From the NCBI GenBank assembly GCA_938023075.1, contig CALHDG010000235.1:1-32052 (forward strand): a DNA stretch of 32,052 bases, read 5' to 3'. Numbering within the stretch: the stretch's first letter is position 1; every line of letters starts with the position of its first letter. Of this stretch, positions 21,698-29,562 are shown one piece after another. Origin of the DNA: an uncultured Chitinophagales bacterium. GTDB lineage: Bacteria > Bacteroidota > Bacteroidia > Chitinophagales > JAHDHT01. The notes below the pieces were generated by a model. It saw only the letters and a program-made list of their open reading frames with translations, did not search any database and was not told where the DNA came from. Made by a program: the position numbers and the translations under genes.

Positions 21698-23479
21698 TTA
21701 GGCAGCTTTAGTTTTAGAAAATTGCATATCGTGCAGCTTTTTATAATGCCCCCGTTTTTGGAGTAGTTCTTCGTGTGTTCCCATTTCTACAATTTCTCCT
21801 TTATCTAATACAATAATTTTATCGGCATTTTTTATGGTACTTAATCTGTGTGCAATAATAATGGAGGTTTTATTTTTCACCAAATGGTCTGTTGCGTGTT
21901 GAATTAACATTTCCGATTCCGTATCTACAGATGATGTCGCCTCATCTAATATTAAAATGTCGGGTTGATAAACGAAAGTACGGATAAAGGCAATTAATTG
22001 TCGCTGTCCGGTAGATAGCATCGCACCCCTTTCCATTACATTATAGTGATATTTTCCAGGGAGTTTTTCTATGAAGGTTGACGCACCTATTTCTTTGGCG
22101 GCTTTTTTCACCCGGTCTAAAGTAATATCGCTGTTTCGCAAGGTAATATTATCTAACACCGTACCCGAAAACAAGAAGACATCTTGTAAAACCAACCCGA
22201 TGCGGCTTCGTAAAGATTGCAGTTCGTAATCCTCAACCGGAATCCCATCGACCTTAATACTTCCTTTTTGTATTGGGTAGAAGCGATTCAAAATATTAAT
22301 GATAGAAGATTTACCCGCTCCAGTTGCACCAACAATTGCCAAGGTTTCACCGGCTTGTAAATCAAAACTTACGCCTTTTAAAACAAAATTCTTTTCATCA
22401 TAAGCCATCCATACATTGTCAAAAGCTATAGTGCCTTTTATATTTTTTACCATCGTTTTTCCGGTATTGGGTATGTTATCTTTTAAATCTAAAATACCAA
22501 AAATACGATCTGCCGCAATCATACCCATTTGTATAACATTAAATTTATCTGCCATCATCCGTAAGGGGCGAAACAACATCGATAAATACATAATGAAGGC
22601 GATTAACGTACCGATACTGGTTGCGCTATTAATAATTCTATTCGCTCCATACCAAACCACCAAAGCTAAAGCGGCTGCCGAAATGATTTCCATGACCGGA
22701 AAAAAAACAGCATATGCCCATACTGCGGAAATGTTTGCACTCCGGTGACTATCATTAATGGCTTTAAATTTTTTGAGTTCTCTTTCTTCAGCCGTAAAAG
22801 CCTGTACTATATACATACCCGAAATATGTTCTTGTAAAAAAGCGTTTAACCGGGCAACTTCTGTCCTCACCCTATCGTAACTTTTCTTTATACTTTCTTT
22901 AAATAAATAAGTAGCATAAATCATAATGGGAAAAACCGTCAACACTACTAAAGTTAATTGCCAATCACTATAAAACATAATAATTAATATAGTTATAATA
23001 GTTAGCATATCCGCAATTATTGTAATTAACCCTTGCGAAAACACACTGTTGATCGTTTCAACATCATTTATAGTTCTTGTGGTAGAAGTTCCGATTGGTG
23101 TTTGATCAAAATATCTTAATCTTAACTTTAGAATATGACTAAAAACTGCTACCCGCAAATCTTTAATAATAGATTGCCCTAACCAATTGGTTGCATAAAT
23201 AAAGTAATACCGAAAAATGACATTAAAGCATAGAATACCAATTAAAACGAAGGTCATTTTATACAAAAGTGGTATGTCATTTTTCAGAATAGCATTGTCT
23301 ACTGTCAATTGAATAACATAAGGTCGTAAAGGATTGATAACTGCTAAAATGATTGCTAAAATGGTAGAGGCAATAAAAATACCTTTGAAAGGTAAGGCTA
23401 ATTGTAACAGCCTTTTAAACAAAGCAAAGTCAATAATTTTATTGTCGTTATTTTGGTCTGATTTCAACTCTATGCACAA
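21698..23479 (-). CDS. MsbA-like ABC exporter (fused permease and ATPase)
   Basis: A 593-residue half-transporter. Residues ~20-325 are a six-helix exporter membrane domain with DQTPIGTSTTRTINDVETIN. The ATPase follows: Walker A GATGAGKSS near residue 385, signature LSTGQRQLIAFIRTF near 487, Walker B ILILDEATSSVD near 508 and the switch His in IIAHRLST. Signature begins LSTGQ rather than LSGGQ, a common variant. It should work as a homodimer or with another half; substrate (lipid, peptide or drug) cannot be read. Divergent from leuB across a 290-nt gap in which I see no clear promoter. Confidence 0.92.
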   Translation of the reverse strand: MCIELKSDQNNDNKIIDFALFKRLLQLALPFKGIFIASTILAIILAVINPLRPYVIQLTVDNAILKNDIPLLYKMTFVLIGILCFNVIFRYYFIYATNWLGQSIIKDLRVAVFSHILKLRLRYFDQTPIGTSTTRTINDVETINSVFSQGLITIIADMLTIITILIIMFYSDWQLTLVVLTVFPIMIYATYLFKESIKKSYDRVRTEVARLNAFLQEHISGMYIVQAFTAEERELKKFKAINDSHRSANISAVWAYAVFFPVMEIISAAALALVVWYGANRIINSATSIGTLIAFIMYLSMLFRPLRMMADKFNVIQMGMIAADRIFGILDLKDNIPNTGKTMVKNIKGTIAFDNVWMAYDEKNFVLKGVSFDLQAGETLAIVGATGAGKSSIINILNRFYPIQKGSIKVDGIPVEDYELQSLRSRIGLVLQDVFLFSGTVLDNITLRNSDITLDRVKKAAKEIGASTFIEKLPGKYHYNVMERGAMLSTGQRQLIAFIRTFVYQPDILILDEATSSVDTESEMLIQHATDHLVKNKTSIIIAHRLSTIKNADKIIVLDKGEIVEMGTHEELLQKRGHYKKLHDMQFSKTKAA

Positions 23480-23769
23480 AAGTAATACAATTATTGTTTA
23501 GGAATGAGAAAAAAATAACTTTACATTCTGACTTTGCAATATTTCGATATACTTCGTTGAAAAGCCTTGTCGTAGCCCGTTTTCGCCTCGTCTATCAAAA
23601 ATTAATTTATCATAGATGGTAAATTTATTTTTTCATCATTCCTTAGAACTTTAATAAAGTTTTCTTTAAGAGAAAGCTTTGCTCAAAAAAACACCTTTAA
23701 AGTATTGTTGATAATTTAAATTAGGATTAAGTTGCTTTTTTATAAATATTGAGCACTATAAATTCTGTA

Positions 23770-24834
23770 ATGAAAAATTTATCAATAGCAGTATTAAAGG
23801 GAGATGGTATTGGACCAGAAGTAACTAACGAAGCTATTAAAGTGTTACAAACGGTTGCACAAAAATTTGGTCATCAATTTATATTTGAGGAGGCTTTGGT
23901 TGGCGCGGCAGCTATATTCGATTCTGGCGATCCATTACCAGAAAAAACATTGGACATTTGTAAGGCAAATGATGTGATTTTATTTGGAGCAATCGGTCAT
24001 CCAGATTTTGATAATAATCCGAATGCAACAATTAGACCTGAACAGGGTTTACTTCAATTGAGAAAGGAGCTTAATTTATTTTTAAACATCAGACCGGTTA
24101 AAGCTTATGATGCACTTTTGGATAAAAGCCCCTTGAAAGAAGCTATCATTAACGGAGTCGATTTAAAAATTTATCGGGAGTTAACGGGTGGCATTTATTT
24201 TGGAGAAAAAAAATTAAGTGAAGATGGAAAATTAGCTTCTGATTTATGCAGTTACCAAGTATTTGAAATTGAACGAGTGGCTCATCTCGCCTTTAAAGCT
24301 GCTTCAAAATGCAAACAAAAACTCACTTTAGTGGACAAAGCGAATGTGTTAGAAACCAGCCGCTTATGGAGGCGTATTACAAGTGATGTGGCAACTCACT
24401 ATCCAACTATTCAATTTGAAACCTTATTTGTTGATAATGCCGCGATGCAACTTATTTTAAATCCTCAACAGTTTGATGTAATATTAACCAGTAATTTGTT
24501 TGGCGATATTTTAAGTGACGAAGCCAGTGTGATTGGAGGTTCTTTGGGGCTGTTACCATCCGCTTCCATAGGTGATGAATATGCGATGTTTGAACCCGTA
24601 CACGGAAGTTATTATAGCGCCACCGGTAAAGGCATTGCCAACCCAATGGCAGCCATTTTATCTGCAGCAATGATGCTGGAACACGTTAACTTATTGGATG
24701 AAGCCAAGGCAATTCAATCGGCAGTAAATATGGCTTTAAACCAACAGATAGTAACGGAAGATATAGACCCTCAATATGGAAAGCCTACCAACATAGTTGG
24801 TGATTTTATTGTTAATGTAATCAACAAATTATAA
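23770..24834 (+). CDS. leuB: 3-isopropylmalate dehydrogenase
   Basis: About 354 residues from the preferred ATG at 23770; an upstream in-frame TTG at 23749 is less likely because the Rossmann-like start MKNLSIAVLKGDGIGPEVTN fits the family. The enzyme oxidises and decarboxylates 3-isopropylmalate in leucine synthesis. Diagnostic pieces are RELTGGIYFGEK, VDKANVLETSRLWR, SNLFGDILSDEASVIGGSLG and FEPVHGS. The loop after HGS reads YYSATGKGIANP, where most LeuB have APDIAGKGIANP. No leuA, leuC or leuD lies in the window, so the gene stands apart from its pathway here. Confidence 0.9.
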   Translation: MKNLSIAVLKGDGIGPEVTNEAIKVLQTVAQKFGHQFIFEEALVGAAAIFDSGDPLPEKTLDICKANDVILFGAIGHPDFDNNPNATIRPEQGLLQLRKELNLFLNIRPVKAYDALLDKSPLKEAIINGVDLKIYRELTGGIYFGEKKLSEDGKLASDLCSYQVFEIERVAHLAFKAASKCKQKLTLVDKANVLETSRLWRRITSDVATHYPTIQFETLFVDNAAMQLILNPQQFDVILTSNLFGDILSDEASVIGGSLGLLPSASIGDEYAMFEPVHGSYYSATGKGIANPMAAILSAAMMLEHVNLLDEAKAIQSAVNMALNQQIVTEDIDPQYGKPTNIVGDFIVNVINKL

Positions 24835-24958
24835 TTTAAATGTCATTTGATTTTATGAGGATTATTTAATTCTCGGTACTACTACCATTTTAATGGAAGC
24901 AGTTTTATGTTATTTTATGAGGTAAGCCGGAATTCCCCTTCAAATGTTGAAGAGCCTG

Positions 24959-24998
24959 TACCGACACATCGGTAGGTTGGCTTTTTCTAAAGAAAAAG
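24959..24998. other. two adjacent hairpins after leuB
   Basis: TACCGA-CACA-TCGGTA (24959-24974) is followed by CTTTTTCT-AA-AGAAAAAG (24981-24998). They lie 125 nt after the leuB stop in a 296-nt gap and may end the leuB transcript, although there is no clear T-run after the second stem. Confidence 0.4.
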
Positions 24999-25130
24999 GT
25001 CGGGGTAGTTTAAAAACATTTAGTAAGATTTCTCATTAAAAACGTAGTAGAACCTAATTTTCTTCAATAGAAATAATTCATGCATAATTCAAAAATACTT
25101 CATACTTTTAAACATCAAAAAGTAATCAAT

Positions 25131-26363
25131 ATGAAGTACTCCCCTACCCTTCAAATTAATGAGCAATCGAAAAAATTAATTGCCTCAGGAGAAACCGTTT
25201 ATCAGTTAGGTTTCGGGCAGTCTCCATTTCCTGTTCCAAAAAGTGTGGTGGAAGCCTTACAAACAAATGCACGTCAAAAAGATTATTTACCTGTTATGGG
25301 CTTATTATCTTTACGAGAAGCCATTGCCAACTACTATCAAAATAAGTTAAACTATCCGGTTAGTGCAGAATTTATTATGATTGGTCCTGGAAGTAAAGAG
25401 TTGATATTTTTATGTCAGATGGTTAAAAATTGGCACGTATTATTACCGTCGCCAAGTTGGGTAAGTTATGCCCCGCAAGCAACTTATGCGAATAATAAGT
25501 TGAGTTGGGTATCTACTACTTTTGAAAACCATTGGCAAATAAAGGCGCAAGATTTAGCCACCGTATGTCAACAAATTCAAGCACCCAAGTTGTTAATTTT
25601 AAATTACCCCAATAATCCAACAGGGCAAACTTATCAAGCAGAAGAGCTGCAAGAAATAGCTATGGTTGCCAAAAAATACAAGCTCACTATTATTGCAGAT
25701 GAAATCTATGAACGGTTACATTTTTCTGGTGAACATCATAGCCTGACAACTTATTATCCTGAAGGTACTATAATAAGTAGCGGTATTAGTAAATGGTGTG
25801 GTGCAGGCGGCTGGCGATTAGGGCATTTTGTATTTCCAGAAACCCTTAGAGCACTGCAAAATGAAATGGCGGCATTGGCGAGTGAAACTTTTTCTTGTGT
25901 GAGTGCCCCCATTCAATACGCCACTATAAAAGCATATACTAATTATGAAGCAATGGAGGACTATATAAAACGGCCAAAAATTGTTTTGCAAGCCATTGCT
26001 GAATATATGGCTACTCAATTTAATCAAGTGAACATAAAATGCCATAATGCGTCAGGTGGTTTTTATTTATTCCCCGATTTTGAAGCCCATCGAGGTTTTT
26101 TATCTTCCATAAATATTTTTACCAGCAAACAACTGGCTGCTTATTTATTTAATCAATTTAAAATAGCCACCTTGCCCGGCTCTGCGTTTGGTATGGATGA
26201 AAGTCAGCTTTGCCTTCGACTGGCTTATGTAGATTTTGATGGTTCTACTGCATTAACCAACTATAAACAATTTCAAAAATTGAAGCAACATGAAAAGCTT
26301 TTGGAGCAACTAATACCCAAGTTACACAAAGCTACTGGACTTATTTGTAATTGGCTGCAATAA
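25131..26363 (+). CDS. class I/II PLP aminotransferase
   Basis: About 410 residues from ATG at 25131 (an earlier ATG at 25080 adds 17 poorly conserved residues). The PLP lysine is Lys221 in SSGISKWCGAGGWRLGH; NYPNNPTGQ and ADEIYERLHF are the other cofactor contacts, and the C-terminal Arg is in LRLAYVDFDG. It fits aspartate/aromatic aminotransferase-like enzymes. Lying 296 nt after leuB it might be linked to amino-acid synthesis, but the gap contains hairpins and the link is weak. The exact amino donor is not readable. Confidence 0.87.
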   Translation: MKYSPTLQINEQSKKLIASGETVYQLGFGQSPFPVPKSVVEALQTNARQKDYLPVMGLLSLREAIANYYQNKLNYPVSAEFIMIGPGSKELIFLCQMVKNWHVLLPSPSWVSYAPQATYANNKLSWVSTTFENHWQIKAQDLATVCQQIQAPKLLILNYPNNPTGQTYQAEELQEIAMVAKKYKLTIIADEIYERLHFSGEHHSLTTYYPEGTIISSGISKWCGAGGWRLGHFVFPETLRALQNEMAALASETFSCVSAPIQYATIKAYTNYEAMEDYIKRPKIVLQAIAEYMATQFNQVNIKCHNASGGFYLFPDFEAHRGFLSSINIFTSKQLAAYLFNQFKIATLPGSAFGMDESQLCLRLAYVDFDGSTALTNYKQFQKLKQHEKLLEQLIPKLHKATGLICNWLQ

Positions 26364-26455
26364 ATATTTCATAATAAATATATAATTAATTACAAATTAT
26401 GAACAGCTATTTTTGACTGGTTTTTTTTGCAGCAAAAGTTCTAACAAAAATTATT

Positions 26456-26463
26456 TATTTTTG
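26456..26463 (+). promoter_or_regulatory. -7 promoter box, near-leaderless, before SdpI-like gene
   Basis: TATTTTTG matches TAnnTTTG and ends 4 nt before the ATG at 26468, as at the HEPN gene. The transcript may start at or near the initiation codon. Confidence 0.35.
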
Positions 26464-26467
26464 TGGC

Positions 26468-26818
26468 ATGTTGAAGTTGTTTTTAAATTCATTCACCATT
26501 ATTGTTTTTTTGTGTGGACTTACTTTTCTAATTGCTGGTTTTGTGATGACTAAGTATCCTCCAAAAAAAATTAATCAGTTGTATGGTTACCGCACCAAAG
26601 CCGCTATGAAGAGTCAGCAAAGTTGGGATTTTGCGCAGAAAAGATCGTCGCACGATTTAAAATTATTTGGTTTTGGTATGATGATTTTTTCAATAGGAGG
26701 TATGTTTTTACCTTTTGGTAAATGGGGTTGGGTTTTTGCCCTCATTACTATATTTGTTTTTATAGGCATTATGTATTTTAATACAGAAAATGCTTTGAAA
26801 AATCAATTTGGTATTTAG
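26468..26818 (+). CDS. SdpI-like membrane protein
   Basis: A 116-residue protein with three hydrophobic segments and the SdpI/YhfL motif PPKKINQLYGYRTKAAMKSQ followed by WDFAQKRSSHDL. SdpI of Bacillus gives immunity to the SDP toxin, but Bacteroidota homologues are common and have no assigned role. It appears to be a single-gene unit. Confidence 0.8.
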   Translation: MLKLFLNSFTIIVFLCGLTFLIAGFVMTKYPPKKINQLYGYRTKAAMKSQQSWDFAQKRSSHDLKLFGFGMMIFSIGGMFLPFGKWGWVFALITIFVFIGIMYFNTENALKNQFGI

Positions 26819-26880
26819 ACAATTGGATGATTGTTTTGCTGCCAAAGTTGAAAATCTTTATTTTTACTATTGGTTATACC

Positions 26881-27210
26881 TTTATATCACAAAACACGCA
26901 TAATCTATGCTTTCCTGCTCTCGAAGTTGGCTTCTTTTAAGCATTTTCTGATATGCCGAGCAATAAATGCTTTCCAAGCTCGAATAATATCTGATAATGG
27001 CTTTCCATCTGTACCTATAATTAAATGAATAGGGCTTGTAATAAGGCAATAAATATATACTTGCAATCCTTTGTTTTTGATGCAATAATTGGTGCTTTCA
27101 TAAAAAATATCTCTAAATTGTCTTCTGATAAAAATATCAATCCAATTGACGACCGTGAAGGTTACAAAGCAAAGTTGAGTATTATCGCTTATTGTATACT
27201 TTAATGCCAC
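26881..27210 (-). pseudogene. decayed REP-associated tyrosine transposase (RAYT)
   Basis: The minus strand reads FVTFTVVNWIDIFIRRQFRD, YESTNYCIKNKGLQVYIYCL and ITSPIHLIIGTDGKPLSDII, the N-terminal half of an IS200-like Y1 transposase. The HUH metal site, normally MPSHLH or similar, reads TSPIH, so the first His is Pro (CCT for CAT). After FESRKA comes TAG where the family has Trp, and the frame resumes IMRVL to a second stop at about 26881. The C-terminal third is absent, so this copy cannot transpose. Hairpins lie 20-50 nt upstream. Confidence 0.8.
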
Positions 27211-27228
27211 CTATACAAAATAATAAAT

Positions 27229-27267
27229 AAGCGAGACGCTTAAATTGAAAGGACGTTGCGAGACGCT
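27229..27267. repeat. REP-like hairpins beside RAYT remnant
   Basis: The decamer GCGAGACGCT occurs at 27231-27240 and 27258-27267. The first copy folds as TAAGCG-AGA-CGCTTA. The second folds as GTTGCG-AGA-CGCTAC with one mismatch. Placement directly upstream of a RAYT gene is typical of cognate REP sequences. Confidence 0.5.
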
Positions 27268-27426
27268 ACGACCACTTTGGGGTCCCTATAGTAATCATGA
27301 CTATTTTACAAATTGACAGTAGGGTTTTAAAGTGCAATGAAATAGAGTAAAAATAATCACGATTTTAAGGTTATTCTCCTAACTCTATAATGACTAAATA
27401 TTTTTTTTATTACGCGTATAAAAATA

Positions 27427-27457
27427 TTGTAATTGGCGTTTAATTAATTTACTTTTG
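27427..27457 (+). promoter_or_regulatory. Bacteroidota-type promoter of the small lipoprotein gene
   Basis: TTG (27427-27429) and TACTTTTG (27450-27457) are 20 nt apart, a good match to the phylum consensus, and leave a leader of about 22 nt before the ATG at 27486. Confidence 0.55.
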
Positions 27458-27485
27458 CAGCCAACATTAAAAACAGTAAATAAAT

Positions 27486-27692
27486 ATGAAAAAGATTTTC
27501 AGCCTTTTAGCAGTAGTGGCTATTTTAACTGCTTTTACTTCTTGTAAAAAAGATTACACTTGCACATGTACTACGCTCGGCATTGAAAGTTCAACCACAA
27601 TTGAAGACAAATCAAAATCAGAGGCTGAAGATATTTGTGCAACCGCAGACACCGCTGCCCAATTAGCTGGCGGTTCTTGTACTTTAGATTAA
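27486..27692 (+). CDS. small Cys-rich lipoprotein, function unknown
   Basis: A 68-residue protein with a lipoprotein signal peptide MKKIFSLLAVVAILTAFTSC (lipid-bearing Cys20), then a Cys-rich mature part (KKDYTCTCTTLG, DICATAD, GGSCTLD). Five Cys outside the lipobox suggest disulfides or metal binding outside the cytoplasm. It has its own promoter and a strong terminator, so it is a single-gene unit. Family not recognised beyond Bacteroidota small lipoproteins. Confidence 0.75.
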   Translation: MKKIFSLLAVVAILTAFTSCKKDYTCTCTTLGIESSTTIEDKSKSEAEDICATADTAAQLAGGSCTLD

Positions 27693-27724
27693 GTACAAAA
27701 TTCCTAAAATTTAAAATTAGAAAG

Positions 27725-27763
27725 AAATAACCTTTATTTGAAAAAGATAAAGGTTATTTTTTT
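27725..27763 (+). terminator. rho-independent terminator
   Basis: A perfect stem of 13 bp (27725-27737 with 27747-27759), loop of nine, followed by T residues. It ends the small lipoprotein transcript; the A-run on the other side may also help stop the convergent acyltransferase transcript. Confidence 0.8.
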
Positions 27764-27827
27764 GAAGATAGGTTTGTAGAGATTTTCCACAGTCAGCGAG
27801 ATTTGTAATCTAACCGAAGTATTGCTT

Positions 27828-28919
27828 TCAGGAAAACTTGCGCACATCAAGGATTTTTTTTCCTGGAAATGAAATTTTTGAAAGCGGTAATTCAATTAAT
27901 AGATAGGAAATTGATGAAAAAATAATGGAGACTAAAAAAAACAGATATATTTGAAAATCAGATGGTATAATATTTATTCTCTTTACAAAAGGAATGACCA
28001 ACATATGAAACAAGTATAAACTATAGCTAATGGTACCTAAAAATCGTAAGGGCTTAAAACACAAAATACTTTTAATAAAGCCATCACTACGTTTCGAAGA
28101 CAACAGCAATATAGACCAAAGCAACATATACAATAGATAAAATGGCGGTTTATGAAACTTTAATTCAAAACCCAATAAGGTTGAATAATATGGAAAACTC
28201 ATAAATATCAATATAAGTGAAGTAATACCCAAAATATCAAAAAGCCGGTTATTCAATTTCTTAAATGAAACATGATTAAGCAACTCATAAACTGAAAGAA
28301 AAGTACCAGACAAAAAAATTGGTGCATATTTTAAAGTTGATATATTAGATAGCTTACCTTTACTTGCCAATAAAAGAGTTGTTAAAACAAGCATAAGTAC
28401 AAAAAGAAAAATTTTTAAATAACTCCATTTTAAGTATTTATGACAACACCACATTATTACCGGACTTATAAAATAGTATTTAAATTCAACTGGTATAGAC
28501 CAAAAGATAGTTTTTCCTTCTATTAGAAATAGATGTTGCGGAATGTCAGAAAACGCTTCAATTTTTGTGGGGAAATAACCTATTGAATTTAAAATATAGT
28601 AGCTAACAAGTGCAACCAGAAAAAGTGGATATATTCGAATAAATCTCCTCCAAAAATAATTTAACCAATACCGTAAAGATACCTTTTTATTTAAAAAAGC
28701 TTGTGCAATTTGCCGATCTAACAAGTAGGCAGAAAGTATAAAGAAAAGGTAAACACCAGCTTTTCCCGTTCCGTGCAAGTTTAAGTGCTCATGAAACAGC
28801 AAACCAGTATTGCTTGAGTGAGACAACATAACAATTAAAACAGCTAAACCTCTCAATCCATCTAATGGCTTAAAATGATTTGCTTTATTATTATGCGGAA
28901 AAAACCACTTATTGAACAT
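27828..28919 (-). CDS. acyltransferase family 3 membrane protein (OafA/YrhL-like)
   Basis: A 363-residue multi-spanning protein with the acyltransferase-3 start FKPLDGLRGLAVLIVMLSHS (R-G and the catalytic-type His), GVYLFFILSAYLL, a W-R-R-F-I-R-I-Y-P motif and a C-terminal FLGTISYSLYLFHMLVI, about ten helices in all. The family moves acetyl or other acyl groups onto cell-surface sugars from the cytoplasmic side. No glycan genes lie beside it, so the acceptor is unknown. Single gene on the minus strand. Confidence 0.9.
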   Translation of the reverse strand: MFNKWFFPHNNKANHFKPLDGLRGLAVLIVMLSHSSNTGLLFHEHLNLHGTGKAGVYLFFILSAYLLDRQIAQAFLNKKVSLRYWLNYFWRRFIRIYPLFLVALVSYYILNSIGYFPTKIEAFSDIPQHLFLIEGKTIFWSIPVEFKYYFISPVIMWCCHKYLKWSYLKIFLFVLMLVLTTLLLASKGKLSNISTLKYAPIFLSGTFLSVYELLNHVSFKKLNNRLFDILGITSLILIFMSFPYYSTLLGFELKFHKPPFYLLYMLLWSILLLSSKRSDGFIKSILCFKPLRFLGTISYSLYLFHMLVIPFVKRINIIPSDFQIYLFFLVSIIFSSISYLLIELPLSKISFPGKKILDVRKFS

Positions 28920-29023
28920 TTAAATTCAAATGTTTATTTAATTATAAGTTAAATTTATTTTTTCTCATTCCTTTACAAGTTTAGCCAAACTATAAAGTAG
29001 TTTACACTTTTGCATTAATTTTT

Positions 29024-29145
29024 TTTGAAGCGAAACATAGCGGCATTATAAAAACGTAGGTCCCGCTTTCCGCTCAAATGCCATTTGCCTGCGCTGCAAA
29101 AGCCTTGCAAAATGGCATAACCGCTGCAATCGGGGCTAGTTTAAA
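29024..29145 (+). repeat. structured intergenic repeat, copy B
   Basis: Shares the anchors of copy A (16289-16415): GAAGCGAAAC, CCCGCTTTCCGCTCAAATGC, ATAACCGCT and ATCGGGGCTA. The inner stem here is ATGCCATTTGC against GCAAAATGGCAT, a different sequence from copy A yet still paired. Confidence 0.6.
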
Positions 29146-29469
29146 AACCTCAGTTCTTCGTACAATAAAAAACGGAGGAACTAAAAACAGAAAAGTATCA
29201 ACCACTTTGATAAACCTGTTCATTCCAGATATCAAATCGTAAGGATAGCTTGATTAAAATGGCTAATATACATTTGTTCAGATTAAATTTTTGACTTTTT
29301 GACCAAATGATTTTGTGCTTAGGCGATTCAAAAAACATCTTGCAGATAAAATTCTACACCTCGCTAAAGTCATTATGCACACAGCAATGTTTATAAAGTG
29401 TGCATAAATATGATGTTACTTATAGGTAATCTTTATCTTTCCTATTAACTGATTCTAAGTTTCGTTCTC

Positions 29470-29477
29470 TATTTTTG
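29470..29477 (+). promoter_or_regulatory. -7 promoter box before the lamin-tail protein
   Basis: TATTTTTG matches TAnnTTTG, 85 nt before the ATG at 29563. No TTG at -33 distance; weak support on its own. Confidence 0.3.
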
Positions 29478-29562
29478 TAGCACTTCAAAACTAATCTTAA
29501 CTAAGCTATATAAACATCATTAAAAAAAATATAAATAAACCATACAACTTTAGTTAAATTTT

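Larger units (their letters stand above)
28920..29562. other. intergenic region with repeat copy B and promoter
   Basis: 643 nt between the acyltransferase and the repeat protein, on divergent strands. It contains repeat copy B (29024-29145) and a -7 box (29470-29477). The stretch 29150-29460 shows no long open frame and nothing I can name. Confidence 0.5.

Noticed and set aside
26882-27085. 67-codon minus-strand frame MHQKQRIASIYL...
   Set aside because: It is a shifted frame of the RAYT remnant; the transposase motifs are in the other frame.
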